This document shows, one piece after another, positions 22,473-30,870 of a stretch of DNA of 32,566 bases. The notes under the pieces are model-generated. The model had not been told where the DNA came from and made no database searches. It worked only from the letters and a program-made list of their open reading frames with translations. The stretch spans positions 1 through 32,566 of the forward strand of contig NZ_RCZP01000002.1 in the NCBI RefSeq assembly GCF_006438825.1, given 5' to 3'. The DNA is from Muricoccus nepalensis. GTDB taxonomy: Bacteria > Pseudomonadota > Alphaproteobacteria > Acetobacterales > Acetobacteraceae. Position numbers and translations under genes: made by a program. Numbering within the stretch: position 1 is the first letter of the stretch; every line of letters starts with the position of its first letter.

Positions 22473-24719
22473 ATGGACGGCATGATCCCCCCGACCGACG
22501 CCCGGCCCGGCACCCCCGTCTCCATCGCCGAGGGCCGCGTCGCGAACCTCTCCCGCCGCGGGCTCCTCGGCGCCGGCGCGGGCGCGCTGCTGCTCGGCAC
22601 GCTGGCGAGCGCCCGCCCGGCCCGCGCGCAGGGCGAGGGCCTGGCCGCCGCCGCGCCGCGCCCCGGCACCCAGGTCGCGGCCTTCCTCGAGATCCGCGGC
22701 GACGGCACGGTGCGGCTCCTCTCGCCCTTCGTGGAGGGCGGGCAGGGCATCGCGACCGCCATGGCGCAGATCGTCGGCGAGGAGCTGGACGTCGAGCCCG
22801 CGAACTTCATCGTGGACTGCGCGCCGCCCGGCGCGGACTACCTCGTGGTGAACGGCAAGCGCCTGACCGGCGGCAGCCTCTCCGTCCGCTCGAGCTACGA
22901 CACCATGCGCCAGCTCGGCGCCACCGCGCGCAACATGCTCGTGCGCGCCGCCGCCGCGCGGCTCGACGTGCCCGAGGGCGAGCTGGCGACCGAGCCCGGC
23001 CGCGTGGTCCACAAGGCCTCCGGCCGCGCCCTCGCCTATGGCGAGCTGGCCGAGGCCGCGATGAAGCTCCGCCCGAGCGAGGTCGCAGCCCTGCGCGACC
23101 CCGCCACCTTCCGCTGGATCGGCAAGCCGGTCCCGCGGTTGGACGCGCGGGACAAGTCCACGGGGCGCGCGAAGTACGGCATCGACCTGACGGTGGAGGG
23201 CATGCTCCAGGCCTCCGTCGTCCACGCCCCGCGCCTCGGCCAGGAGCCGGACGTGCTGGCGAACGAGGCCGAGGTGCGGGCCATGCCCGGCGTGCACTCC
23301 GTCCACCGCCTGCCCGGCGCCGTCGCCGTGCTGGCCGATAGCTGGTGGCGCGCGCGCAAGGCCTCCGAGGCGCTGGACGTGACCTGGAAGGAGGGGCGGC
23401 ACGACCGCGCGCTGCCCGCCGACTTCTCCTCGGCCGGCATGCTCGCGGCGCTCCGGGCGGAGAAGGGGGCCGGCAGCCCGGCGGAGGAGAGCGGCGACCT
23501 CGCCGCCGCCTTCGCGGGCGCGGCCAGGACCATCGAGGCCGAGTACGACGCCCCCTACCTCGCCCACGCGCAGCTCGAGCCCCCCTCGACCATCGCGCGC
23601 TTCAACGGCGACGGCACGCTCGAGCTCTGGATGCCCAACCAGGCGCCCGAAATGTTCCAGGCGGTCATCGCCCGGATCAGCGGCCTCGACGCGGCAAAGG
23701 TGAAGATCCACTCGCCCATCCTCGGCGGCTTCTTCGGCCGCCACTTCCTCTACGACGCGGCCGCGCCCTACCCGCAGGCGATCGCGCTGGCGAAGGCCAC
23801 GGGCCGCCCCGTGAAGGTGATCTGGAAGCGCGAGGAGGAGTTCCTGCGCGACGGCCTCCGCCCCATGGGCTTCGTGCGCTTCAAGGGCGCGGTGGGCGCG
23901 GACGGCATGCCCGTGGCGCTGCAGGCCGCGGCCGTGGGGGAGGGGCCCATCGGCCGCTACTTCACCCCCAACGAGGCCGTCGATTCCTCGATGGTGGAGG
24001 GCATCGCCGGCAAGCCCTACGCGATCGGCGCGAAGCGGGTGGACTGCGTGAAGGTGGCCCAGCCGCCGGTCATCGCCTTCTGGCGCTCGGTCGGCCACTC
24101 GATGAACGACTTCTTCTACGAGTCCTTCCTCGACGAGCTGGCCGCGGCCGGCGGCAAGGACCCCTACGAGATGCGCCTCGCGATGCTCAAGGACAGCCCG
24201 CGCCACGCGACGCTGCTGCGGGCGGTGGCCGAGCTCTCGGGCGGCTGGAAGCGCGGACCCTTCGAGGCCGAGGGCGTCCGTCGCGCGCGCGGCGTCGCCA
24301 TGGCCTCCCCCTTCGGCTCGGAGGTGGCGACCATCGCCGAGGTCTCGATCACGGACGGCGAGATCCAGGTCCACGACCTCTGGATCGCGATCGACCCCGG
24401 CCGCGCGGTGAACCCCGCGATGATCGAGGCCCAGGTGCGCTCCGCCGCCGCCATCGGCCTCTCCTCCTCGCTGCTGGAGGAGGTGGTCTACGAGAACGGG
24501 GAGCCGCAGGCGCGGAACTTCGACGCCTACACCATCCTGCCTCATGCCCGGATGCCCCGGGTGCACGTGCGGGTGGTGGAGAGCGGGGCGGCGCTCGGCG
24601 GCGTGGGGGAGCCGGGCGTTCCCGGCGTGCCGCCGGCCGTCGCCAACGCGGTCGCGGCCCTGACGGGGCAGCGGATCCGCAGCCTGCCCATGGCCAAGAC
24701 CCGGCTCGGCTCCGCTTAG
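22473..24719 (+). CDS. Molybdopterin-binding subunit, isoquinoline 1-oxidoreductase beta-like
   Basis: A 748-residue catalytic subunit. The N-terminus has a Tat signal (S27-R28-R29-G-L-L, hydrophobic stretch, cleavage after Ala52 in 'ARA|Q'), so the enzyme works in the periplasm. Motifs include 'FVEGGQGIATAMAQI', 'GKPVPRLDARDKSTGRAKYGID', 'HAQLEPP', 'LGGFFGRHFLYD', 'FWRSVGHSMNDFFYES' and the catalytic Glu713 in 'GGVGEPGVPG'. These are typical of the IorB branch, which hydroxylates N-heterocycles or aldehydes. The ATG at 22473 follows a GGGGACC-like site. This branch usually sends electrons to a c-type cytochrome; none is encoded in the window. An amidase is encoded convergently just downstream, which would suit heterocycle or amide degradation, but that link is speculative. 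Confidence 0.92.
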   Translation: MDGMIPPTDARPGTPVSIAEGRVANLSRRGLLGAGAGALLLGTLASARPARAQGEGLAAAAPRPGTQVAAFLEIRGDGTVRLLSPFVEGGQGIATAMAQIVGEELDVEPANFIVDCAPPGADYLVVNGKRLTGGSLSVRSSYDTMRQLGATARNMLVRAAAARLDVPEGELATEPGRVVHKASGRALAYGELAEAAMKLRPSEVAALRDPATFRWIGKPVPRLDARDKSTGRAKYGIDLTVEGMLQASVVHAPRLGQEPDVLANEAEVRAMPGVHSVHRLPGAVAVLADSWWRARKASEALDVTWKEGRHDRALPADFSSAGMLAALRAEKGAGSPAEESGDLAAAFAGAARTIEAEYDAPYLAHAQLEPPSTIARFNGDGTLELWMPNQAPEMFQAVIARISGLDAAKVKIHSPILGGFFGRHFLYDAAAPYPQAIALAKATGRPVKVIWKREEEFLRDGLRPMGFVRFKGAVGADGMPVALQAAAVGEGPIGRYFTPNEAVDSSMVEGIAGKPYAIGAKRVDCVKVAQPPVIAFWRSVGHSMNDFFYESFLDELAAAGGKDPYEMRLAMLKDSPRHATLLRAVAELSGGWKRGPFEAEGVRRARGVAMASPFGSEVATIAEVSITDGEIQVHDLWIAIDPGRAVNPAMIEAQVRSAAAIGLSSSLLEEVVYENGEPQARNFDAYTILPHARMPRVHVRVVESGAALGGVGEPGVPGVPPAVANAVAALTGQRIRSLPMAKTRLGSA

Positions 24720-24751
24720 CTAACGATCCGGTTATTCTTTCTAACTGCTTG

Positions 24752-24782
24752 CCGGCCGGGGGAGGATTACTCCCCCGGCCGG
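24752..24782. terminator. Bidirectional terminator shared by the hydroxylase operon and the amidase gene
   Basis: CCGGCCGGGGGAG (24752-24764) pairs perfectly with CTCCCCCGGCCGG (24770-24782) around the loop GATTA. The loop contains the amidase stop codon (24767-24769), so the stem encodes the last amidase codons. On the minus strand AGAAAGAATAACC follows further on; on the plus strand TCCGTC follows. No long T-run on either side. Confidence 0.7.
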
Positions 24783-26125
24783 TCCGTCAGCACGGCCTCG
24801 ACCGCGCGGGCGACGGCGAGCAGCCGGCGGTCCCCGCCGTGCTCGCCGGTCAGCATCAGCCCGACCGGTTCCTCGCCCTCGGCGTGGCAGGGAAGGCTGA
24901 TCGAGCAGCGGTCGAGGAAGTTCGCGACCGCGGTGTTCCGCAGCAGCAGCAGGTTGACGCGGTTGAAAGCCTCCGCCGCTGCCAGCTCCGCGATGGCGGG
25001 GGGCGTGAGGGGGCAGGTGGGGGCGACGATGGCGTCGAAGGGCGCGGTGCGGGGCGCCGTCGCCGCGATGATGCGCGCGCGCTCCGCCATCAGCGCGATG
25101 AGGTCGGCCGCGGACATGGCGGCGCCACGCTCGATGCGGGCGAGGATCAGCGGGTCGTAGAGGTCGCGCGCGCGGCCGATGAGGTCGCGGTGCAGCGCCC
25201 AGGCCTCGGCCGCCGCGAAGCCGCCGGTCGCGTTGGCGGCCGGGATCTCCGCGATCTCGGGCAGCGCCACGTCGATCAGCCGCGCGCCCGCCGCCTCCAG
25301 CCGCCGCAGCGCGCGCTGGAAGGCCGCGGTGACGGGCGGCGCGACGCCGTCGAAGAGGTAGGTCGCGCTCGGCACGCCGAGGCGGAGCCCGTCCAGCGCG
25401 GCGGCGGGGGGAGGGGAGGCGTCCTCCTCGCCGGCCATCACCGCGTCGAGCACCGCGCAGCAGGCGGCGCTGGGCGCCAGCGGCCCGATGCTGTCGAGGG
25501 TGGAGGAGAGCGGGAAGGCGCCCGCCAGCGGCACGCGGCGCGCGGTGGGCTTGAAGCCCGCGATGCCGCAGAGCGCCGCCGGCACGCGGCACGACCCACC
25601 CGTGTCGGAGCCGATCGCCCCGAGCCCCATGCCATCAGCGACGGCGACGGCGGCGCCCGAGGAGGAGCCGCCGGGCGCGCGGCCCGTGGCGCGGTCGTGC
25701 GGCGCGCGCGGGGTGCCGTGGTGCGGGTTCAGCCCCGTGCCGGAGAAGGCGAACTCGACCATGTTCGTGCGGCCGAGCACGACGAAGCCCGCGCGCTCCA
25801 GCCGCGCGATGGCCGGCGCGGTGGCCGCGGCCGGCGGCGCGTCCCGGCGCGCGACCGAGCCGGCGCGGGTCGTGACGCCCGCCTGGTCGAAGAGGTCCTT
25901 GATGCTGATCGGGATGCCCGCGTAGGGCCCGGGCGCGCGGCCCACCCGGCGCAGCGCGTCCATCGCGCCCGCCGCCGCCCGCGCCGCCTCCGCCTGCACG
26001 GCGACGAAGGCGCGCGCGCCCTCCCCGGCGGGGTCGGAAATCCGCGCGAGCGCGTCCTCCACGAGGCGCGCGGCGGTGGTCGTGCCCGCCGCCAGGGCGC
26101 GGGCGGCGGCGTCGATTGTCATCAT
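24767..26125 (-). CDS. Amidase signature family protein
   Basis: A 452-residue amidase with the Ser-cisSer-Lys triad in order: Lys76 in 'ISIKDLFD', the cis-Ser within 'GGSSSG' (152-157) and the nucleophile Ser178 in 'GSDTGGSCRVPA'. 'GRTNMVEFAFSGTGLNPHHGTPRAP' between Lys and Ser is also typical. These enzymes hydrolyse amides, or transfer ammonia in GatA; here there is no gatB or gatC, so a catabolic or detoxifying amidase is likelier. Two tandem ATGs (26125, 26122) are equally possible starts, with GGGGA directly upstream favouring the second by spacing. It is divergent from the TRAP operon and may share its upstream region. No signal peptide. Confidence 0.93.
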   Translation of the reverse strand: MMTIDAAARALAAGTTTAARLVEDALARISDPAGEGARAFVAVQAEAARAAAGAMDALRRVGRAPGPYAGIPISIKDLFDQAGVTTRAGSVARRDAPPAAATAPAIARLERAGFVVLGRTNMVEFAFSGTGLNPHHGTPRAPHDRATGRAPGGSSSGAAVAVADGMGLGAIGSDTGGSCRVPAALCGIAGFKPTARRVPLAGAFPLSSTLDSIGPLAPSAACCAVLDAVMAGEEDASPPPAAALDGLRLGVPSATYLFDGVAPPVTAAFQRALRRLEAAGARLIDVALPEIAEIPAANATGGFAAAEAWALHRDLIGRARDLYDPLILARIERGAAMSAADLIALMAERARIIAATAPRTAPFDAIVAPTCPLTPPAIAELAAAEAFNRVNLLLLRNTAVANFLDRCSISLPCHAEGEEPVGLMLTGEHGGDRRLLAVARAVEAVLTDRPGE

Positions 26126-26171
26126 TCCCCGATGATGCGGCGTGCATGCGGGGGCCGCAATGCCGGCGGCG

Positions 26172-26219
26172 TTGACAGGAACGGGTTGCCCGAAGCAGGT
26201 TGGTGATAACCAGAGGGTT
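26172..26219 (+). promoter_or_regulatory. Control region of the TRAP/uronate operon
   Basis: A perfect TTGACA (26172-26177) has no convincing -10 at standard spacing. Downstream, TTGGT-GATA-ACCAG (26200-26213) resembles the regulator operators at 14837-14863, with one extra spacer base and one changed end base. It overlaps further inverted repeats: GGTT (26198-26201), AACC (26208-26211) and GGTT (26216-26219). The site lies 44-59 bases before the dctP start, suited to control of the operon. Confidence 0.42.
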
Positions 26220-26256
26220 ACCCGCGAGGAACCCGCGCGCTATCGGGAGATTGTCC

Positions 26257-27267
26257 ATGACCATCCACACGCCGCTGCGGGTCCCCTTCGGGGCGCCGCG
26301 CCGCGCCGTCCTCCTCGGCGCGCTGGCGGCTCCCTTCCTCGGCGGCCGCGCCTCCGCGCAGACGGTCACGCTCCGCTCGGCCGACGTCCACCCGGACGGC
26401 TACCCGACCGTCGAGGCCGTGAAGTTCATGAGCAAGCAGGTCGAGGAGCGCTCGGGCGGGCGGCTGCGCATCCAGGTCTTCGGCTCGCGCCAGCTCGGCG
26501 AGGAGAAGGACACGCTGGAGCAGACGCGCTTCGGGGTGATCGACCTCAACCGCGTGAACTCGGCCAGCCTCAACTCCCTCATCCCCGAGACGGTGATCCC
26601 CGGCCTGCCCTTCCTGTTCCGGGACGAGGCGCACATGCACCGGGTGCTGGACGGCGCGATCGGCGACGACATCCTGTCCGGCGCCGCGCGGCACAACCTG
26701 ATTCCGCTCGGCTACTACGACAGCGGCGCGCGCAGCTTCTACACGCGGGCGAAGGCGATCCACGAGCCCGGCGACCTGCGCGGCCAGAAGATCCGCGTCC
26801 AGGCCTCGGACATGTGGGTGGCGATGATGCGCGCCTTCGGGGCGAACCCCACCCCGCTGCCGACCGGCGAGGTCTACTCGGCGCTGCAGACGGGCGTGGT
26901 GGACGGGGCGGAGAACAACTACCCCTCCTACCAGTCCTTCCGGCACTTCGAGGTGGCGAAGTTCTACTCCGTCTCCGAGCACTCGATGGCGCCGGAGGTG
27001 CTGGTCATGGCCAAGCGCTCCTACGACCGGCTGCCGAAGGAGCTGCAGGACATCCTGCGCCAGGCCGCGAAGGACAGCGTGCCCGAGATGCGGCGGATGT
27101 GGCAGGCCCGCAGCGAGGAGGCCAAGGCGGCCGTCATCGCGGCCGGCGCCCAGATCAACACGATGGACAAGGGCCCCTTCGAGCGCGCCATGGGCCCGGT
27201 CTACGACCGCTTCGTGAGCGACGCCCGCATGAAGGGCATCGTCTCCCGCATCCGCGAGTCGGCCTGA
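26257..27267 (+). CDS. dctP: TRAP transporter solute-binding protein (DctP family)
   Basis: A 336-residue periplasmic receptor. The ATG at 26257 follows GGGAGA. The signal peptide contains Arg-Arg before its hydrophobic stretch and is cleaved near Ala34 ('ASA|QT'). The mature protein follows the DctP plan: 'HPDGYPTVEAVKFMSKQVEERSGG', split by a helix; 'FGSRQLGEEKDTLEQTRFG'; 'IPGLPFLFRDEAHMHRVLDG'; the conserved substrate-binding Arg180 in 'GQKIRVQ'; and 'PTPLPTGEVYSALQTGVVDGAENN'. Arg180 typically clamps the ligand carboxylate. It shares an operon with both membrane subunits and with uronate dehydrogenase, so a hexuronate is the most likely ligand. The next gene starts two bases after its stop. 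Confidence 0.93.
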   Translation: MTIHTPLRVPFGAPRRAVLLGALAAPFLGGRASAQTVTLRSADVHPDGYPTVEAVKFMSKQVEERSGGRLRIQVFGSRQLGEEKDTLEQTRFGVIDLNRVNSASLNSLIPETVIPGLPFLFRDEAHMHRVLDGAIGDDILSGAARHNLIPLGYYDSGARSFYTRAKAIHEPGDLRGQKIRVQASDMWVAMMRAFGANPTPLPTGEVYSALQTGVVDGAENNYPSYQSFRHFEVAKFYSVSEHSMAPEVLVMAKRSYDRLPKELQDILRQAAKDSVPEMRRMWQARSEEAKAAVIAAGAQINTMDKGPFERAMGPVYDRFVSDARMKGIVSRIRESA

Positions 27268-27269
27268 CC

Positions 27270-27803
27270 GTGCTCGCCAGCACGCAGCGCGGCCTCTCCG
27301 CCGCGCTGGACGCCGTCTGCCGCGTCACCCTCTTCGTCGCGGCCTTTGCCCTGCTGGCGATGGTCGCGGTGGTGGCCTACGCCGTCTTCGGGCGCTTCGT
27401 GCTGAACGACACGCCGTCCTGGGCGGAATCGGCGGCCATGATGCTCATGGCCTGGACCATCATGGGGGCGGCGGCCGTCGGCGTGCGCGAGGGCTTCCAC
27501 ATGGGCTTCGACACGCTCAAGGCCCTGCTGCCCGCGCCGCTCGAGCGGGCCTGCGACATCGTCTCCGACCTCTGCATCACCGCCTTCGGCGTCGGCATGG
27601 CCTGGTTCACCGGGGAGCTGGCGCTGGAGGTGTCCGACACGACGCTGCCGACGATCGGGCTGAGCGGCGCGGTGGAGTACCTGCCGCTGATCCTCGGCGG
27701 GGTGCTGATCACTCTCTTCGGCGTCGAGCGCCTTCTCGCCCACGCGGCGGGGCTGCGGGCGCCGGCGGACATGCACCCCAAACCCATCCTGACCGACGCC
27801 TGA
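27270..27803 (+). CDS. dctQ: TRAP transporter small membrane subunit (DctQ family)
   Basis: The GTG at 27270 lies two bases after the dctP stop and gives 177 residues, the normal DctQ size. Four hydrophobic segments are visible: about 15-37 ('VTLFVAAFALLAMVAVVAYAV' region), 50-68, 90-112 and 130-152. 'GRFVLNDTPSWAESAAMMLMAW' between the first two is a recognisable DctQ signature, quoted here only as a landmark at about 41-62. The protein supports the large subunit and contacts the receptor in the inner membrane. A 31-bp gap separates it from dctM. The short coupled spacing supports co-translation with dctP. Confidence 0.9.
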   Translation: MLASTQRGLSAALDAVCRVTLFVAAFALLAMVAVVAYAVFGRFVLNDTPSWAESAAMMLMAWTIMGAAAVGVREGFHMGFDTLKALLPAPLERACDIVSDLCITAFGVGMAWFTGELALEVSDTTLPTIGLSGAVEYLPLILGGVLITLFGVERLLAHAAGLRAPADMHPKPILTDA

Positions 27804-27834
27804 CGCCGCCCGCGGCGCGGAAGAGAGCACCCCC

Positions 27835-29115
27835 ATGGATATCGCGGTCCTGCTCGGCAGCTTCACGCTGCTGCTGCTGATCGGCACGCCCGTCGCCTTC
27901 GCGCTCGGCATCGCCGCCTTCGTCACGGTGCTCTGGATGGACCTGCCGGCCATCGTGGTGTTCCAGCAGATCGCCTCCGGCATGAACATCTTCTCGATGC
28001 TGGCGATCCCCTTCTTCATCTTCGCCGGCGACCTGATGATGCGCGGGCAGATCGCGGACCGGCTGGTGGCGCTGGCCTCGGCCATGGTCGGGCACCTGCG
28101 GGGTGGGCTTGGCCAAGTGAACGTGGTGGCGGCGACGCTCTTCGGCGGCGTCTCGGGCTCGGCGGTGGCGGACGCCTCGGCGATCGGCGGCGTGATGATC
28201 CCGCAGATGCGCGCCCGCGGCTACGCGCCGGACTACGCGGTGAACGTGACCGCCAACGCGGCGCTGATCGACCTGCTGATCCCGCCCTCGCACAACATGA
28301 TCCTCTACGTCATCGCGGCGGGCGGCGCGATCTCGGTGGCGGACCTCTTCACGGCCGGGCTCATCCCGGGCCTGCTGCTGATGCTGGCGATCATGTTCGT
28401 CGCCTGGCTGGTCGCGGTGCGCCGGGGCTACCCGCGGGAGGCCTTCCCGGGCTGGTGGGCGCTGCTGCGCCTCGCGGTCGGCGCCATCCCGGGGCTGATG
28501 CTCATCGTCATCATCTTCGCCGGCGTCCGCTCGGGCATCTTCACCGCGACCGAGAGCGCCTGCGTCGCGGTCATCTACGCCCTGCTGATCATCGGCTTCG
28601 TCTATCGCAGCCTCACCTGGGAGGCCTTCAAGGAGGCGGTGCTGGGCGCCTGCCGGACCACGGGCATGGTGCTGCTGATCATCGGCACGGCCTCCGCCTT
28701 CGGCTGGCTGATGGCGCTGATGCAGGTGCCGGTGGCCGCGGTCGCGATGATGAAGAGCATCACCTCCGACCCGCTGGCCATGCTGCTGCTGATCAACGTC
28801 GTGCTGCTCGTCCTCGGCACCTTCATGGACATGGCGCCGCTGATCATGATCGGCACGCCGGTCTTCCTGCCGGTGGCCGTCGCGGCCGGGATGGACCCGG
28901 TGCAGTTCGGGATCGTGCTCATCCTCAACCTCGGGATCGGGCTGATCACCCCGCCCGTGGGCCCGCTGCTCTTCGTCGCCTGCGCGGTGGGCAAGGTCTC
29001 GATGTGGGAGGCGACGCGGACGAGCGCCCCCTTCTACATCGCCAGCTTTGTGGTTCTGATGGCCGTGACCTACATTCCCTGGATCTCCCTCTGGCTCCCG
29101 TCCGTCTTCCACTGA
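27835..29115 (+). CDS. dctM: TRAP transporter large membrane subunit (DctM family)
   Basis: A 426-residue integral membrane protein with about 11-12 hydrophobic segments, the sodium-coupled transport subunit. Landmarks are 'LLIGTPVAFALGIAAF', 'SGMNIFSMLAIPFFIFAGDLM', 'ATLFGGVSGSAVADASAIG', 'IPPSHNMILY', 'GTFMDMAPLIMI' and 'LGIGLITPPVGPLLF'. The two 'PP' and Gly-Ser-rich turns mark the re-entrant hairpins that hold sodium and substrate. The length is normal and no frame break is seen. Seven bases separate it from the uronate dehydrogenase gene, so importer and first enzyme are made together. Confidence 0.95.
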   Translation: MDIAVLLGSFTLLLLIGTPVAFALGIAAFVTVLWMDLPAIVVFQQIASGMNIFSMLAIPFFIFAGDLMMRGQIADRLVALASAMVGHLRGGLGQVNVVAATLFGGVSGSAVADASAIGGVMIPQMRARGYAPDYAVNVTANAALIDLLIPPSHNMILYVIAAGGAISVADLFTAGLIPGLLLMLAIMFVAWLVAVRRGYPREAFPGWWALLRLAVGAIPGLMLIVIIFAGVRSGIFTATESACVAVIYALLIIGFVYRSLTWEAFKEAVLGACRTTGMVLLIIGTASAFGWLMALMQVPVAAVAMMKSITSDPLAMLLLINVVLLVLGTFMDMAPLIMIGTPVFLPVAVAAGMDPVQFGIVLILNLGIGLITPPVGPLLFVACAVGKVSMWEATRTSAPFYIASFVVLMAVTYIPWISLWLPSVFH

Positions 29116-29122
29116 GGCCCTC

Positions 29123-29965
29123 ATGACCGACAAGACACGCCCCGTCCTGCTGACCGGGGCGTCCGGCAACCTTGGCCGCGCCCTCGCCCCCGCGCTGGCG
29201 GCGGCCGGCTACCGGCTTCGCCTGACCGACATCTCCCCCTTCCCAGACGCGCTGCCGGAGGGCGCCGCCTTCACGAAGGCCGACCTGAACGACGGCCCGA
29301 CGATCCTGCGCCTGGCGGAGGGCTGCCAGGCGATCCTCCATTTCGGCGGCATCAGCACGGAGCAGCCCTTCGAGGTCGTGCTCGGCCCGAACATCCGCGG
29401 CCTCTACCACGTCTACGAGGCGGCGCGACGGGAGCGGGCGCGGGTGCTCTTCGCGAGCAGCAACCACGCGATCGGCTTCCACGAGCGGCCCGCCGGCAAC
29501 GGCGAGCTCCTGGACGCCGACTGCGCCTTCCGGCCCGACAGCTTCTACGGCCTCTCCAAGGCCTATGGGGAGCTGATGGGGCGGCTCTACTGGGACAAGC
29601 ACGGGGTGGAGAACCTCAACCTGCGCATCGGCTCCTCCTTCCCCGAGCCGGCCGACGCGCGGATGCTGTCCACCTGGCTGTCCTACGCGGACCTCGCTCG
29701 GCTGATGGAGCGGTTCCTGGCGGCACCGCGGATCGGCCACGCGGTGGTCTGGGGCGCCTCGAAGAACCCCGCGACCTACTGGGGCGCGGACCACCGCGAC
29801 CGCATCGGCTGGGAGCCCGAGGACACGGCCGAGAGCTTCCGCGGGAAGGTCGGCGGCAAGGTCTCGGGCGACCCCGTGACCGAGCGCTACCAGGGCGGCG
29901 GCTACACGGCCATGGACTACACGCGCGACAAGCCCTCGCCGAAGGACGCCTTCTCGCTGGACTGA
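29123..29965 (+). CDS. udh: Uronate dehydrogenase (NAD-dependent)
   Basis: A 280-residue short-chain-dehydrogenase-type protein of the extended fold. The NAD-binding TGASGNLG is at 11-18 and the active site uses Ser112 ('FASSNH'), Tyr142 and Lys146 ('FYGLSKAYGE'). 'ILHFGGIS', 'VVLGPNIRGLYHVYEAARR', 'RIGSSFPEP', 'RMLSTWLSYADLARLM' and 'GASKNPATYWG' are signatures I know from uronate dehydrogenases of Agrobacterium and Pseudomonas. Those oxidise D-galacturonate or D-glucuronate to the aldarolactone with NAD. Operon position after a TRAP importer supports uptake and oxidation of hexuronates. The ATG at 29123 is seven bases after dctM. The lactone-consuming enzyme is not in this operon; the Gci-like enolase at 12933 is a candidate. 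Confidence 0.9.
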   Translation: MTDKTRPVLLTGASGNLGRALAPALAAAGYRLRLTDISPFPDALPEGAAFTKADLNDGPTILRLAEGCQAILHFGGISTEQPFEVVLGPNIRGLYHVYEAARRERARVLFASSNHAIGFHERPAGNGELLDADCAFRPDSFYGLSKAYGELMGRLYWDKHGVENLNLRIGSSFPEPADARMLSTWLSYADLARLMERFLAAPRIGHAVVWGASKNPATYWGADHRDRIGWEPEDTAESFRGKVGGKVSGDPVTERYQGGGYTAMDYTRDKPSPKDAFSLD

Positions 29966-29969
29966 GGGG

Positions 29970-30809
29970 ATGCTCGGGATCGAGGGCGGCGGCTGGCGCG
30001 CCACGCTGCTCCCGTCGCGCGGCGGGGCCCTCGCGAGCCTGAGCCACGCGGGGAGCGACGTGCTTCTCCCGCTGCCCGAGGGCGCCGATCCCAACGACAC
30101 CTGGGCCGGCGCCTTCGTCATGCTGCCCTGGACGAACCGGATCGACGAGGGGCGGCTGCCGCACCCGGGCGGCGTCGCGCGCTTCCCCTGCAACCGCGTG
30201 GCCGAGCGCACCGCGCTGCACGGCCTTTCGCGCGAGCACGGCTGGGAGGTGGAGGACGCCTCGGCGGGCCGCGCGGTGCTCGTGCAGCGGCTCGACCTCG
30301 CGCCCTTCCGCTACGTCGCCCGGCTGGAGGTGCGGCTGGGGGAGGCCTTCTCCCTCGTGCTCACGGTCACGAACGACGGGGCGGAGGGCATGCCCTTCGG
30401 CACGGGGTGGCACCCCTTCTTCGTGCGGCCCGAGGGCACGCGGCTCGCCTTCCGCGCGACGGGCGCGATCGAGCGCGACGCGCGGAACCTTCCCGTCGGC
30501 CTCGCGCCCTCGGCGGGGCTGGAGGGCGGGGAGGAGGCCTTCGCCGGGCAGGACACCCACTTCACGGGCTGGGACGGGACGGTGCGGCTCGACCTCGGCG
30601 CGCGGGCCTTCGCGCTGCGCGGCGAGGGCGCCTGGTCGCGCAACCTGCAGGTCTTCGCGCCGAGGGGCGCGGGCGTGATCTGCGCGGAGCCCGTAAGCCA
30701 CGTGCCGGACGTGGTGAACCGCCCCGCCTTCGCGCCGCTCGGCGACATGCGCCGCCTCGCGCGTGGCGCGGCGATCACGGGGGGCGTCGCGCTGCTGCCG
30801 CTGGTGTGA
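29970..30809 (+). CDS. Aldose 1-epimerase family protein
   Basis: A 279-residue galactose-mutarotase-fold protein. Candidate catalytic residues are His84 ('TALHGLSR'), His148 ('GTGWHPFF') and Glu240 ('CAEPVSHVPD'). 'FVMLPWTNRIDEGRLP' near residue 50-64 is also characteristic. The start lies four bases after the udh stop, so it belongs to the TRAP/udh operon. In a uronate pathway it could speed the anomer exchange of hexuronate, because uronate dehydrogenase uses one cyclic form; this is an inference. It is distinct from the LacX-like homologue at 15227: different length, and 'CAEPVS' in place of 'CLEPW'. Confidence 0.9.
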   Translation: MLGIEGGGWRATLLPSRGGALASLSHAGSDVLLPLPEGADPNDTWAGAFVMLPWTNRIDEGRLPHPGGVARFPCNRVAERTALHGLSREHGWEVEDASAGRAVLVQRLDLAPFRYVARLEVRLGEAFSLVLTVTNDGAEGMPFGTGWHPFFVRPEGTRLAFRATGAIERDARNLPVGLAPSAGLEGGEEAFAGQDTHFTGWDGTVRLDLGARAFALRGEGAWSRNLQVFAPRGAGVICAEPVSHVPDVVNRPAFAPLGDMRRLARGAAITGGVALLPLV

Positions 30810-30870
30810 TGCAACCGGCAACCTTTGGGATTCGCGCCGCGTTCGGCAGCGGATTGCGGAGAGGTGGAAC

